In this document: positions 27,423-36,570 of the stretch, one piece after another
Layout: each line of letters starts with the position of its first letter
Position numbering within the stretch: the stretch's first letter is position 1
Assembly: GCF_900182915.1 (NCBI RefSeq)
Contig: NZ_FXUG01000009.1
Location: 62,001 to 126,000 of the forward strand
Origin: Neorhodopirellula lusitana
GTDB taxonomy: Bacteria > Planctomycetota > Planctomycetia > Pirellulales > Pirellulaceae
Length of the DNA: 64,000 nucleotides
Direction of reading: 5' to 3'
Notes under the pieces: generated by a model
Seen by the model: the letters and a program-made list of their open reading frames with translations, nothing else
The model's database searches: none
What the model was told of the DNA's origin: nothing
Made by a program: the position numbers and the translations under genes

Positions 27423-28439
27423 ATGAATTGTTTTGCTAGCTTCACCAAGACCGCGATCTTGATTTTGTTGATTGCAATCTCAGGGTGCCAGCCTCCCAAG
27501 GACTCAACTCAACCGAAAAACAAATCCGCACAACAAGAAGGCGACGGACAACTGCACTTTGCCGTCATCCCCAAAGGCGAGACTGCCATCTTTTGGCAAT
27601 CGGTGAAACACGGCGCGGACCGAGCTGGTGAAGAAGTCGGCGCGAGAATCACTTTCAAAGGTCCCGCTAAGGAAAGTGACCGCAACGAACAAATCAACGT
27701 TGTCCAAGGTTTCCTCAATGCTCAGGTCGACGGCATCTGTTTGGCACCACTGGATGCCGACGCGCTGATTCGTCCGGTCGAAGAGGCCGGTCGCGCCGGC
27801 GTGCCAGTCGTCATCTTCGACAGCGGGCTGAACGCCGACAAAGAAGCCACCGTCGCGTACGTTGCCACCGACAACTTCCGAGGCGGCCAAATCGCAGCCG
27901 AAGCGATGGCCAAGAGCCTCGGCGATTCCGGCGGCAAGGTCATCTGCCTGCGATACAACAAGGGCAGCGACAGCACGCACCAACGCGAGGAAGGATTTCT
28001 GGACGGGCTGAAGCAATTCGACAACATCCAGGTCATCAGTAGCGACCAGTACTCAGGGACAACGACGGAATCCGCAATCGACAAAGCGCAAACGCTGCTG
28101 AATCGCTACGGCGATGACGTCGACGGTATCTTCGCCGCATGCGAACCCAACGCAGAGGGCGTGCTGCGGGCGATCCGCGACCGAGGTCTGCAGGGGAAAG
28201 TCAAATTGGTCGCGTTCGACAGCAGCGATTCCCTCCGAAATGCTCTCGCCGACGGCGAGGTTGCCGCCATCGTGCTCCAAGATCCTGTCCAAATTGGTTA
28301 TCTCGCCGTCAAAACGCTAGCGGATCATTTAAAAGGGAAACCGGTCGAAACCTTCATAGACACGGGTGTTTACGTCGCCACGCAGGACAATATGGACGAC
28401 GAAACGATCTCTCGACTACTCAATCCACCCAAGTCGTAA
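27423..28439 (+). CDS. Sugar-binding lipoprotein of ABC transporter type (Peripla_BP_4)
   Basis: From the ATG at 27423 the product has 338 residues. It opens with a lipoprotein signal (TAILILLIAISGC, lipid-anchored Cys22). The mature part is a type I periplasmic binding protein fold like ribose/xylose-binding proteins: FAVIPKGETAIFWQSVKHGA, then APLDADALIRPVEEA, VVIFDSGL, FAACEPNAEGVLRAI and VAFDSSDSL. It should bind a sugar outside the inner membrane and deliver it to an ABC importer. No permease or ATPase gene is nearby. Hexuronate catabolic genes lie 2.4 kb downstream, which may hint at the ligand but does not prove it. Confidence 0.85.
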   Translation: MNCFASFTKTAILILLIAISGCQPPKDSTQPKNKSAQQEGDGQLHFAVIPKGETAIFWQSVKHGADRAGEEVGARITFKGPAKESDRNEQINVVQGFLNAQVDGICLAPLDADALIRPVEEAGRAGVPVVIFDSGLNADKEATVAYVATDNFRGGQIAAEAMAKSLGDSGGKVICLRYNKGSDSTHQREEGFLDGLKQFDNIQVISSDQYSGTTTESAIDKAQTLLNRYGDDVDGIFAACEPNAEGVLRAIRDRGLQGKVKLVAFDSSDSLRNALADGEVAAIVLQDPVQIGYLAVKTLADHLKGKPVETFIDTGVYVATQDNMDDETISRLLNPPKS

Positions 28440-28523
28440 AAGAACGTCTTGCCAAAATGCCCCCTCTGCGACCATACTTCGGGGCCAATTTCAAAACACT
28501 CCCCGTTCGTCGCCTGAATTTCG

Positions 28524-28688
28524 ATGGCTAAAAGCAAGAAAAAAGCAGAGACCATTTTCCTGGTCTGTGAAGAAACCGGTCACTACAACTACACCCTGCG
28601 TCGCAAGCCAGGTGGTGAGAAGTTGCGGTTGAAGAAGTACAATCCGCACGTGCGCAAGCACACTTGGCACCTCGAAAAGAAAAAGTAG
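28524..28688 (+). CDS. rpmG: 50S ribosomal protein L33
   Basis: A 54-residue reading frame starts MAKSKKKAETIFLVCEETGH and continues NYTLRRKPGGEKLRLKKYNP, ending HTWHLEKKK. This is the full-length L33 family pattern (E/T-G-H-Y-N-Y-x-x-R-R/K and the K-K-Y-N-P segment). L33 is a small basic protein near the E site of the large ribosomal subunit. Only one Cys is present, so it is the zinc-free form. No strong Shine-Dalgarno is seen. It lies between the sugar-binding lipoprotein gene and recJ, apart from other ribosomal genes. Confidence 0.93.
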   Translation: MAKSKKKAETIFLVCEETGHYNYTLRRKPGGEKLRLKKYNPHVRKHTWHLEKKK

Positions 28689-28793
28689 TTCGCTAGTTTT
28701 TCCCGACGCTGACGGACGCGTTTCGCCGAAACATTCCGATCTCATCCGCCAGCGTGGCTCTTTGGTTCGCCAAAGCTCAACGAGGCTACACGG

Positions 28794-30548
28794 ATGAAGC
28801 GGCAATGGCGGATCACGCCTCACGATGGCCCGATGGTCGAACAATTGATTCGAACCTCCGGCCTGTCGCCCGTCGTTGCTCAACTTCTAGTCAGTCGCGG
28901 CGTGTATTCGTCCGAGGACGCTACAGCGTTTTTAGACACGAAGCTGACCAACCTGCGCGATCCGCAGGAACTTCCGGGTGTCCCTAAGGCAACTCAAATT
29001 CTGCTCGATGCGATCGAGCAATCCACGCCCGTTGTCATCTACGGCGATTACGACGCTGATGGCATGACCGGCTCGGCGATCTTAGTGAACGGCCTTCGTT
29101 TGCTAGGTGCGGATGTCAGCTACCATGTCCCCAACCGTCTCGAAGAGGGCTACGGCCTGAACGAGGACGCGATCCGCAAGCTTGCCCAACGCGGCAAAAA
29201 GCTGATCGTCTCGGTCGACTGTGGCATTACCAGTGTCGAGTGCGCCCAAGTTTGCCGTGAACTTGGCGTGACCCTGGTCATCACCGACCACCACCAAATG
29301 AACGAAACGTTGCCCGATGCGGCGGCGATCGTGCACCCCCGACTGCCCGGATCGAACTATCCGTTTGGTGAGCTTTGTGGTGCCGGTGTCGCATTCAAAC
29401 TGGCATGGTCGCTCTGCCAAGCCAAAGCCGGCCAGAAAAAAGTCACGCCGCCCATGAAGCGGTTCCTGATGCAATCACTGGCCCTGGCGGCCATCGGGAC
29501 CATCGCTGACGTCGTGCCACTAGTCGATGAAAATCGCGTGCTGGTCAACCACGGATTGCGGACGATGCAGCGTGAACCGTTGCCTGGCCTGTTCGAACTG
29601 ATGAAGCTGACCAAGCTGGATCAAGCATCGGAACTGACCACCGAAAGCATCGCATTCTCGCTAGCCCCACGCCTGAACGCTGCCGGCCGACTCGGCCAGG
29701 CTCAACTGGCAATCGAGCTGATGACCATCGAAGCGGGCGAACGAGCTTGCATGCTGGCCGAGTACATCGACGGCCTGAACGGCACTCGCGACACTCTGCA
29801 GCGAAGCGTGCAACTGGCGGCACAAAAACAGGCCAAGGAAGAATTCGATATCGACGAAGACGCTGCGTTGGTTCTCAACGGTGTCGGCTGGCACGCGGGC
29901 GTGATTGGCGTGGTCGCTGGTCGCCTGGCTGAAAAGTACGCCAAGCCCGTCATCATCATCTCGATGGACAACGCCGGTAAAGCGGACGCGGTCGGCTCCG
30001 GCCGAGTGGGCGGAACGGGCATCAATCTGCATGCCGCGTTACAGGAATGCGAAAACCGAATGGTTCGCTTCGGTGGCCACCCAGCGGCAGCCGGGCTCAC
30101 GATTCGCGAAGCGGACATCGAAGCCTTCCGTGGCGACTTCTGTGAGGCTGTCTCGCGACAATGGGCCGAACAAGAAATCGTGCCTTCGATCCAGATTGAT
30201 GCCGAAGCCCCGCTGGGCCAATTGAATCTGCATATCATGAAGGAAATCGAAACGATGGCCCCCTTTGGCGCGGGCAATCCCCGGCCAGTGCTACTGGGCC
30301 GCGGCGTCGAACTGGCGGAACCGGCCAAGAAGATGGGCGGCGGCGAGCGACACCTCTCAGTCCGTTTCAAACAGGGCGACCGCGTCATCCGCGGCGTCGC
30401 GTTCGGTGCCGCTGACTGGTGCGAGCCCCTGAACGAATGCAACGGCCCGATCGAAATCGCCTACCGCCCGGTCATCAACGAATTCCGCGGCTACAAAAGC
30501 GTCGAAGTCCACTTAGTCGACTGGCGAGTGCAAGAGCCCGCGATTTAG
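28794..30548 (+). CDS. recJ: Single-stranded-DNA-specific exonuclease RecJ
   Basis: 5'-3' single-strand DNA exonuclease of recombination and mismatch repair. 584 residues, near the usual 570-580. DHH-family motifs are in order: DYDADG (85-90), VDCGITS (141-147), TDHHQ (164-168), and a DHHA1 domain with RFGGHPAAAGL near 423-433. The C-terminal OB-like domain is present (about 460-584). GAGG stands 8 nt before the ATG. The gene follows rpmG by 105 bp on the same strand. Confidence 0.94.
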   Translation: MKRQWRITPHDGPMVEQLIRTSGLSPVVAQLLVSRGVYSSEDATAFLDTKLTNLRDPQELPGVPKATQILLDAIEQSTPVVIYGDYDADGMTGSAILVNGLRLLGADVSYHVPNRLEEGYGLNEDAIRKLAQRGKKLIVSVDCGITSVECAQVCRELGVTLVITDHHQMNETLPDAAAIVHPRLPGSNYPFGELCGAGVAFKLAWSLCQAKAGQKKVTPPMKRFLMQSLALAAIGTIADVVPLVDENRVLVNHGLRTMQREPLPGLFELMKLTKLDQASELTTESIAFSLAPRLNAAGRLGQAQLAIELMTIEAGERACMLAEYIDGLNGTRDTLQRSVQLAAQKQAKEEFDIDEDAALVLNGVGWHAGVIGVVAGRLAEKYAKPVIIISMDNAGKADAVGSGRVGGTGINLHAALQECENRMVRFGGHPAAAGLTIREADIEAFRGDFCEAVSRQWAEQEIVPSIQIDAEAPLGQLNLHIMKEIETMAPFGAGNPRPVLLGRGVELAEPAKKMGGGERHLSVRFKQGDRVIRGVAFGAADWCEPLNECNGPIEIAYRPVINEFRGYKSVEVHLVDWRVQEPAI

Positions 30549-30625
30549 CTGGCCGCAAGTCGGTAAATCTCCCGGGATCAGATTCGTCGCTGGGTTTGCC
30601 GGAATTCAGGCTGGGTGCTGGACGA

Positions 30626-30663
30626 CATGCGTCTAGCGTGACGGCATACGCCTAGCGTTCGGG
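30626..30663. repeat. Imperfect 19-nt tandem repeat
   Basis: Two adjacent 19-nt units at 30626-30644 and 30645-30663 agree at 14 positions and share the core cctagcgt / tctagcgt. They lie in the 297-bp gap between recJ and the SDR gene, where nothing else was recognised. Confidence 0.5.
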
Positions 30664-30845
30664 GAGACGATTCCTGGTTGGTGCTCCCGAAGTCTGGCGA
30701 CATCGGCTACGACAAGAACCGGAAGTGATTTCGGGGCTCGACGCCGACCGCTACCCACCGCCACTTGGACGACGAATTCCCCGAAAAGAGTTCCCTCGAT
30801 CAGCATCTGGTCGACGGCGATGCGGGGGATTAAAGTACCCGTCCT

Positions 30846-31655
30846 ATGAATACTCTATTTGATCTAAAAAATGACGTCGCCGTAGTCATCGGCGGGACTG
30901 GCGAACTCGGCGGCCACATGGCCGAGGCACTCGGGAGCGGAGGCGCCAAAGTCGCGGTCGTCGGCCGCAACGCCGAACGCGGTAACAACCGAGCCAAAGC
31001 GATCACGGACGCTGGTGGCGAAGCGAAGTTTTTCGCTGCCGATGGCCTCTCGAGCGAATCACTCGGATCCGCTCGCGACGCCATCACCGCCTGGGCTGGC
31101 ACACCGACCATTTTGGTCAACGCCGCTGGCGGTAACCACCCCGATGCGACGATCCCACCGGGGGCCGACATCTGCAAGCTACCCCGTGAAGCCTGGAACA
31201 CGGTCTTCGATCTGAACTTAGTCGGCGGTGCTTTGCTGCCTTGCCAAGTATTTGCCCCCGCGATGATCGAAGCCGGAGTCGGCAGCATCATCAATATCGC
31301 CTCGATGTCAGGCATCATCCCACTGTCGCGTGTTGTCGCCTATTCGGCCGCCAAGGCAGCCGTCATCAACCTCACCATGTGGCTCTCCCGCGAGTGGGCA
31401 ACCACCGGTGTTCGCGTCAACGCGATCAGCCCGGGCTTCTTCCCCGCGGAACAAAACCGCAAATTGTTGTTCAACGAAGACGGCACCTACACCGAGCGTG
31501 GCGGCCAAATCATCGGCCACACCCCCATGGCTCGCTTCGGTAAGCCCGAAGAACTTGCCGGAGCCACAATCTGGTTAGCCAGTCGCCAAGCTTCGTCATT
31601 CGTGACCGGACAAAACATCGCGATCGACGGCGGCTTTGCCTCCGTCACGATCTAG
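30846..31655 (+). CDS. SDR-family oxidoreductase, probably D-mannonate oxidoreductase type
   Basis: 269 residues, short-chain dehydrogenase with the nucleotide-binding loop GGTGELGG (16-23), NAAGGN, catalytic Ser in ASMSGI and Y-x3-K in YSAAK, then a C-terminal TGQNIAIDGG. The long loop around HPDATIPPGADICKLP is like SDR proteins annotated as D-mannonate (fructuronate) oxidoreductase. The next gene is a KDG-kinase-like protein, which supports a hexuronate pathway role: fructuronate to mannonate, or the equivalent redox step. The specificity is inferred from the loop and neighbour only. Confidence 0.8.
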   Translation: MNTLFDLKNDVAVVIGGTGELGGHMAEALGSGGAKVAVVGRNAERGNNRAKAITDAGGEAKFFAADGLSSESLGSARDAITAWAGTPTILVNAAGGNHPDATIPPGADICKLPREAWNTVFDLNLVGGALLPCQVFAPAMIEAGVGSIINIASMSGIIPLSRVVAYSAAKAAVINLTMWLSREWATTGVRVNAISPGFFPAEQNRKLLFNEDGTYTERGGQIIGHTPMARFGKPEELAGATIWLASRQASSFVTGQNIAIDGGFASVTI

Positions 31656-31792
31656 CGACCTGCTAGCGAACCCAGCCACCAGCAATATGGCCGGGTAAGA
31701 GCGTCACTGCGGTCTCTAAGATCGCGGTGACCGCATTTCCGATATCCCCATCGTTCTTCCCACCCGACTCTTCCCTCCGCGAGCCGCCGACA

Positions 31793-32869
31793 ATGATCGA
31801 GCTACGAAAAGACGCTAAATACTCCCTCGTCATTCCCACCAGCATGGGAGTTCGGCTGACGCCAGCGGACCACCAGCCGTTCCATTGCAGCGACACCTTT
31901 AAGATGCAGGGCACCAGTGCCGAATCCAACGTCGGCAGCATCGCATCGTTCCTCGGATTGCCCGTCAAAATCTTGACCGCATTCGTGAAAGACAGCCCCG
32001 TTGCTCGTTTCATCAAAGACGATCTGGCTCGTCGCCACATGGACTACGAAGGCCCTGAATTCACACAAGACACACCCTGGGGCGTGCGTCACCAAATCAA
32101 CATGGCCGACAGCGGCTGGGGATCACGCGGACCTCGCGTCCAAAATGATCGGGCTGGCGAAGTCGGCCGAAAGCTGAACGTCAAGGACTTCGATCTGGAT
32201 CGCATCTTCGGCGATGAAGGTGCCAAGATCGTTCACATGTCTGGCCTGATCGCAGCTCTGTCGGAAGAAACCAGCGAGTTCTGCCTGGAAATTGCTCGCG
32301 TGGCCAAGAAGAACGGTGCCCGCATCTCGTTCGACCTCAACCACCGTGCGTCGTTCTGGAAGGGTCGCGAAGAACTGCTGTCCGCCCAGTTCAAAGAAAT
32401 CGCCAGCCTGTCCGATATCCTGATCGGCAACGAAGAAGACTTCCAACTCTGCTTGGACATCGAAGGCCCCGAGGCCGGTGGTCAAGGCATTGCCGCCAAG
32501 ATCGAAGGCTTCAAAGGCATGATCAACCGCGTCAAACAGGAATACCCCGCAACGACATTGTTCGCCACCACGCTTCGTGAAGTTGAAAGTGCCAACTCGC
32601 ACATGTGGGGCGCAATCGTGTCGCACGGCGAAAGTTTCAGTGTGATTGAGCCTCGCCAAATCGGCGTCTTCGACCGCATTGGTGGCGGTGACGGTTTCGT
32701 TGGCGGCCTGCTTTACGGCGTGCTCAAAGGCTGGGACGCCGACAAGAGTTCACAATTCGGTTGGGCAACCGGTGCCCTAACCGCGACCCTGAACACCGAT
32801 TACGGCCAACCCGCCGACGAAGACCAAGTTTGGAGCATCTGGAAAGGCAACGCTCGCGTCCAACGCTAG
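31793..32869 (+). CDS. PfkB-family sugar kinase, probably 2-keto-3-deoxygluconate kinase
   Basis: From the ATG at 31793 the product has 358 residues. The ribokinase/PfkB signature DRIGGGDGFVGGLLYG near residue 290 contains the catalytic Asp and anion hole; the N-terminal substrate region has FKMQGTSAESNVGSIASFLG. Related proteins phosphorylate 2-keto-3-deoxygluconate, the step that follows mannonate dehydratase in hexuronate breakdown. It follows the SDR gene by 137 bp. No Shine-Dalgarno is seen before the chosen ATG, and an upstream ATG at 31727 is open. Confidence 0.8.
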   Translation: MIELRKDAKYSLVIPTSMGVRLTPADHQPFHCSDTFKMQGTSAESNVGSIASFLGLPVKILTAFVKDSPVARFIKDDLARRHMDYEGPEFTQDTPWGVRHQINMADSGWGSRGPRVQNDRAGEVGRKLNVKDFDLDRIFGDEGAKIVHMSGLIAALSEETSEFCLEIARVAKKNGARISFDLNHRASFWKGREELLSAQFKEIASLSDILIGNEEDFQLCLDIEGPEAGGQGIAAKIEGFKGMINRVKQEYPATTLFATTLREVESANSHMWGAIVSHGESFSVIEPRQIGVFDRIGGGDGFVGGLLYGVLKGWDADKSSQFGWATGALTATLNTDYGQPADEDQVWSIWKGNARVQR

Positions 32870-32923
32870 CCGCCCAACGTGTTCCCCTAGGAACGCCAAA
32901 CTCCCGCTCGCTAAGCATCCACC

Positions 32924-33166
32924 ATGAACGACGAAGATGACCTCTGCCTGTGTTTTCACGTCAGTCGTCGCAAAGTCGTTCAGTACATCCGTGTCGAAAA
33001 GCCACGAAGACTTAGCCAGCTTTCTAACTGCTACGGAGCGGGCACCGGTTGTGGCTGGTGCCGCCCTTTCTTGCAGCGGCTGATGGAAGCCGAACACCCA
33101 GACTCCGAAACCCTGCCCACGCCGCAGGAATACGCCGAACAACGACGCAGCTATCGCGAGAAATAG
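32924..33166 (+). CDS. BFD-type [2Fe-2S] binding protein
   Basis: 80 residues. Cysteines in LCLCFHV (Cys8, Cys10) and TGCGWC (Cys43, Cys46) match the bacterioferritin-associated ferredoxin (BFD) [2Fe-2S] fold, as also found in the NirB and NifU middle domains. A fifth cysteine, in SNCYGAG, is not part of the motif. It may pass electrons to bacterioferritin for iron release, or serve another oxidoreductase. No ferritin gene is nearby. It lies 54 bp after the kinase gene and 126 bp before gpmI. Confidence 0.8.
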   Translation: MNDEDDLCLCFHVSRRKVVQYIRVEKPRRLSQLSNCYGAGTGCGWCRPFLQRLMEAEHPDSETLPTPQEYAEQRRSYREK

Positions 33167-33292
33167 CCCCGTCGGCTTGGGACACGCTAGCCGCACCCAA
33201 ATTCCGACGCCTACTTCAAACCGTGGCGATTAGATAAATTAACCGAAAGAGAAACCCCTTTCGCTCAACCACTTCTGGGAAAGACACCTACC

Positions 33293-34912
33293 GTGACTGC
33301 GACAACCAAACTACGCCGCCGACCCGTTGTCCTCATCGTTCGTGATGGATGGGGAAAAAACCCCGATCCAAAGTGGGATGACAGCAACGCGGTCCACCTC
33401 GCTAAAACGCCAGTCGACAGCGCCCTGACCGAAGAATACCCGTCAGTCCTAATCGCCACCTCGGGCGAAGACGTCGGCCTGCCCGATGGAGTCATGGGCA
33501 ACAGCGAAGTCGGGCACCAGAACATCGGTGCAGGCCGAATCGTCGACCAGGAAGTCATGCGAATCACTCGCGCCATTCGCGACGAGTCGTTCTTTTCCAA
33601 TCCCGTCGTCACCGGCGCCATCGACCATGTCAAAAAGTCTGGCGGTCGACTGCATGTCTTGGGACTGATGTCCGACGGCCGCGTTCACAGCGACCTGCAA
33701 CACGCGATGGCGACCATCGACTTGGCGCAACGCAACGCACTGACGGGCGATCGATTGGCCATCCATGCGATCACTGATGGACGCGACACCTCCCCACGCG
33801 GCGGACTGGGCTTCGTCAGCCAGATCGAAGAAAAGTGCAAGCAAACCGGCGTCGGTGTAGTCGCCTCGGTGATCGGACGCTTCTATGCCATGGACCGCGA
33901 CTTACGCTGGGAACGCGTGCAGACAGCCTATGACATGCTGACCAAGGGTACCGCCAAAACGGCCACCAGTGCCGCCGCAGCGATCCAGAACTACTACGAC
34001 AATCCAACGGATTCCAACCGCGATGGTGACGAATTCATCGAAGCCACTTCGATCGTCCCCGAAGGTGGCGCGGCGATCACGGTTCAGCCTGGCGACGCGA
34101 TGATCTTTATCAACTATCGCGGCGACCGAACCCGCGAAATCACCAAAGCATTCACCTTCGATGACGCCGCCTGGAAAGAGATCCCCGGCGGTGGCTTTGA
34201 TCGCGGAAAGAAAATCGACGATCTGTACTTCGCCACGATGACCGGTTACGAAACCGGCCTGCCCGTTAAAGTCATCTTTGAAAAACTAGCAAAGATGCCT
34301 CACATTCTTGGTGAAGTCATCGCTTCGAACGGACTGAAACAATTCCGTTGTGCCGAAACCGAAAAGTACCCCCACGTCACCTTCTTCTTCAACGACTACC
34401 GCGATGACCCATTCGGTGGCGAAGAGTGGGGCATGGCCGCGTCCCCACGCGACGTTTCCACGTACGACCAGAAACCTGAAATGTCAGCCGAGGGAATCAC
34501 CGAAAAGGTTCTCGCACACCTGAAGGCCGACGACGAAGACGTCTACATCGTCAACTTTGCCAACGGCGACATGGTCGGTCACACCGGCGTGCTCAAAGCC
34601 GCAATCGAAGCCGTCGAGAAGGTCGACAACTGCGTGGGCCGGATCGTCGAAGCCACGCTAGCGGCTGGCGGCGCCTTGATCGTGACCGCCGACCACGGCA
34701 ACTGCGAACAAATGATTAACCCGGAAACAGGCGGCCCTCACACGGCCCACACCACCTACACGGTTCCGTTGATTGTCGTCGATCCAGATCTGAAGGGGAA
34801 GAAACTTCGCGAAGGCGGCCGACTTGCCGACATCGCCCCCACCTTGCTGGAACTACTGGGTGTCGAAAAACCGGCTGAGATGACTGGTGAATCGCTGGTT
34901 GAAAAGAACTAG
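33293..34912 (+). CDS. gpmI: 2,3-bisphosphoglycerate-independent phosphoglycerate mutase
   Basis: Interconverts 3- and 2-phosphoglycerate in glycolysis using two manganese ions. 539 residues, slightly longer than the usual 510. The metal and catalytic motifs are present: VRDGWG (Asp18), GNSEVGHQNIGAGR with the phosphorylated Ser71, ITDGRDTSPRG, NYRGDRTRE, NFANGDMVGHTG and TADHGNCE. The start is GTG at 33293; GGGAAAG further upstream is a weak ribosome binding site. Cytoplasmic. Confidence 0.95.
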   Translation: MTATTKLRRRPVVLIVRDGWGKNPDPKWDDSNAVHLAKTPVDSALTEEYPSVLIATSGEDVGLPDGVMGNSEVGHQNIGAGRIVDQEVMRITRAIRDESFFSNPVVTGAIDHVKKSGGRLHVLGLMSDGRVHSDLQHAMATIDLAQRNALTGDRLAIHAITDGRDTSPRGGLGFVSQIEEKCKQTGVGVVASVIGRFYAMDRDLRWERVQTAYDMLTKGTAKTATSAAAAIQNYYDNPTDSNRDGDEFIEATSIVPEGGAAITVQPGDAMIFINYRGDRTREITKAFTFDDAAWKEIPGGGFDRGKKIDDLYFATMTGYETGLPVKVIFEKLAKMPHILGEVIASNGLKQFRCAETEKYPHVTFFFNDYRDDPFGGEEWGMAASPRDVSTYDQKPEMSAEGITEKVLAHLKADDEDVYIVNFANGDMVGHTGVLKAAIEAVEKVDNCVGRIVEATLAAGGALIVTADHGNCEQMINPETGGPHTAHTTYTVPLIVVDPDLKGKKLREGGRLADIAPTLLELLGVEKPAEMTGESLVEKN

Positions 34913-35016
34913 AGTTTCGCTTCGCCACTCACCACTGCGCTTCCTCAAAAGACAATGTCTGATTGCTGGCAGTGAGCACTGCCGGCAATTTGGAAAAGCA
35001 GAACAGTGAAAGAAGA

Positions 35017-36486
35017 ATGCCGGACGCTTCAGCGCAAGCCCAACGCCGCATCGCCTTCCGGACTCCCAAAGGTTTGAAATCATCTTTTCACGACTCTCGC
35101 GATACCAAACTTTTGGCAGCCCCCAACAACAACTCGGCCAACCGCTCACCTAGTGTCAAACCCGATTCTTGGCACATCGGTAGCCGCACGCTAGCGGTTG
35201 CCGCCACCATCCTATTGGGACTCGGCTTGGCCGCAACGCTGACACGAGTCGTCGTTCAGTACCAAACCCCCGGCCCCTTCACACCTGACCGACAAGGCTT
35301 GTGTGACTTCCACAACGGAATCTATTTCCCAGCCCGCGCCGCGATCGCCGGCGAGAGCCCATACAGCGAATCGTACGCTGCGAACTATCCCGTCGCGCGT
35401 CAGATACCGTTCTTCTCCCCTGTCATTCTGTGGCTACACGCGCCGCTAGCCCTGCTTCCTCTGCATGCTGGCGAAGCAGTCAACATTTTGCTGCAAATCG
35501 CGATACTACTCGCGATCGCTGCTGTCTGCGCGGACGCCGCGGGCTTCCGGAATCGGCTCGATGTCACACTTAGCATTGCTGCAGCCATCGTATTCACCCG
35601 CTGCGGCCACATCACACTGTTTACCGGCTACTTCACGTTCCAGCTGGTTCTAGCGACCTACCTGGCGGTGATTTGGGCTGATCGAAAACCCGTCGCTTCG
35701 GCCTGGATGCTGTTGATCGTTTCAGCGAAACCGACTTACATCCTTCCCTTGGGATTCTTGATGCTCGCCCGCGGCAACTACCGCGCCCTGGCGATCGGAG
35801 CCAGTTTCAGCATCGCTGCGGCAATCGCTTCCCTGGGCTGGATCGCCTACCACGAAGGCAACGGAGACTTAGCAAACGGCATCCGTATCGTCCAAGAACA
35901 GATCGTCCAGACACAAGAAGTTCATCGTGGCATGGAAGACGAATCCCCCGTTCACTCTTGGACCCGTTTGGACCTCTTCGCCATCCTCGCCAAGTGGTCT
36001 GGGAAAGACCCGGGCGACCTTCCGCACCTGGCGTTCATGTTCGTGATCCTCACCCTGCCCATGGTTGCCCTGCGGCGCATCAAGAACAGCCAGTCCGACG
36101 ATGGCATTGCCGGATTGGCCGGCGCACTCGCCATGACAACGATGCTCGTTAGCTTGTATCACCAATCATACGACGCACTCCTGCTAGCAGCTCCACTCAC
36201 CGGAGCAATCACAGCCAACTGGAATCGCGTCAACTCGAGTCACGCACCACTCACTTGGCGATGCATCGATGCAAGACTTCGGTTCATCTTGATTGCGTTG
36301 CTCGCCTGCCCGGCGGTGAACTATCTGTCCACCCGCTTTTTCCTGACGCGTCTCGATCCATCACCTTCATGGGCAAGCCTCGCCACCAGTCTCAATGGCG
36401 TCAGCCTGGCGCTCGCCCTGATCATCCTGACATGGATTGCTTGGGCGCCAGGTTCCACCGCGCAGAACAACGCCTTCAATGACTGA
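35017..36486 (+). CDS. GT87-like (DUF2029) polytopic membrane glycosyltransferase
   Basis: From the ATG at 35017 the product has 489 residues with about ten hydrophobic helices, starting LAVAATILLGLGLAATLTRVV. The DUF2029/GT87 pattern is visible: a first periplasmic loop with CDFHNGIYFPARAAIAGESPY, then PFFSPVILWLHAPLALLPL. GT87 enzymes (for example mycobacterial mannosyltransferases) use polyprenyl-phosphate sugars on the outer face of the membrane. The acceptor is unknown. An upstream TTG at 34963 is possible. It could use lipid-linked sugar made by a GT2 such as the one at 638-3085, but that is speculation. Confidence 0.75.
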   Translation: MPDASAQAQRRIAFRTPKGLKSSFHDSRDTKLLAAPNNNSANRSPSVKPDSWHIGSRTLAVAATILLGLGLAATLTRVVVQYQTPGPFTPDRQGLCDFHNGIYFPARAAIAGESPYSESYAANYPVARQIPFFSPVILWLHAPLALLPLHAGEAVNILLQIAILLAIAAVCADAAGFRNRLDVTLSIAAAIVFTRCGHITLFTGYFTFQLVLATYLAVIWADRKPVASAWMLLIVSAKPTYILPLGFLMLARGNYRALAIGASFSIAAAIASLGWIAYHEGNGDLANGIRIVQEQIVQTQEVHRGMEDESPVHSWTRLDLFAILAKWSGKDPGDLPHLAFMFVILTLPMVALRRIKNSQSDDGIAGLAGALAMTTMLVSLYHQSYDALLLAAPLTGAITANWNRVNSSHAPLTWRCIDARLRFILIALLACPAVNYLSTRFFLTRLDPSPSWASLATSLNGVSLALALIILTWIAWAPGSTAQNNAFND

Positions 36487-36570
36487 GCAGGTGAACAAAA
36501 GGAGGGAACTACCACTTCATCCAAGACGGCTTCTTCCGGGCGCACCTAACACGCGACCGTCTGGTATCCC

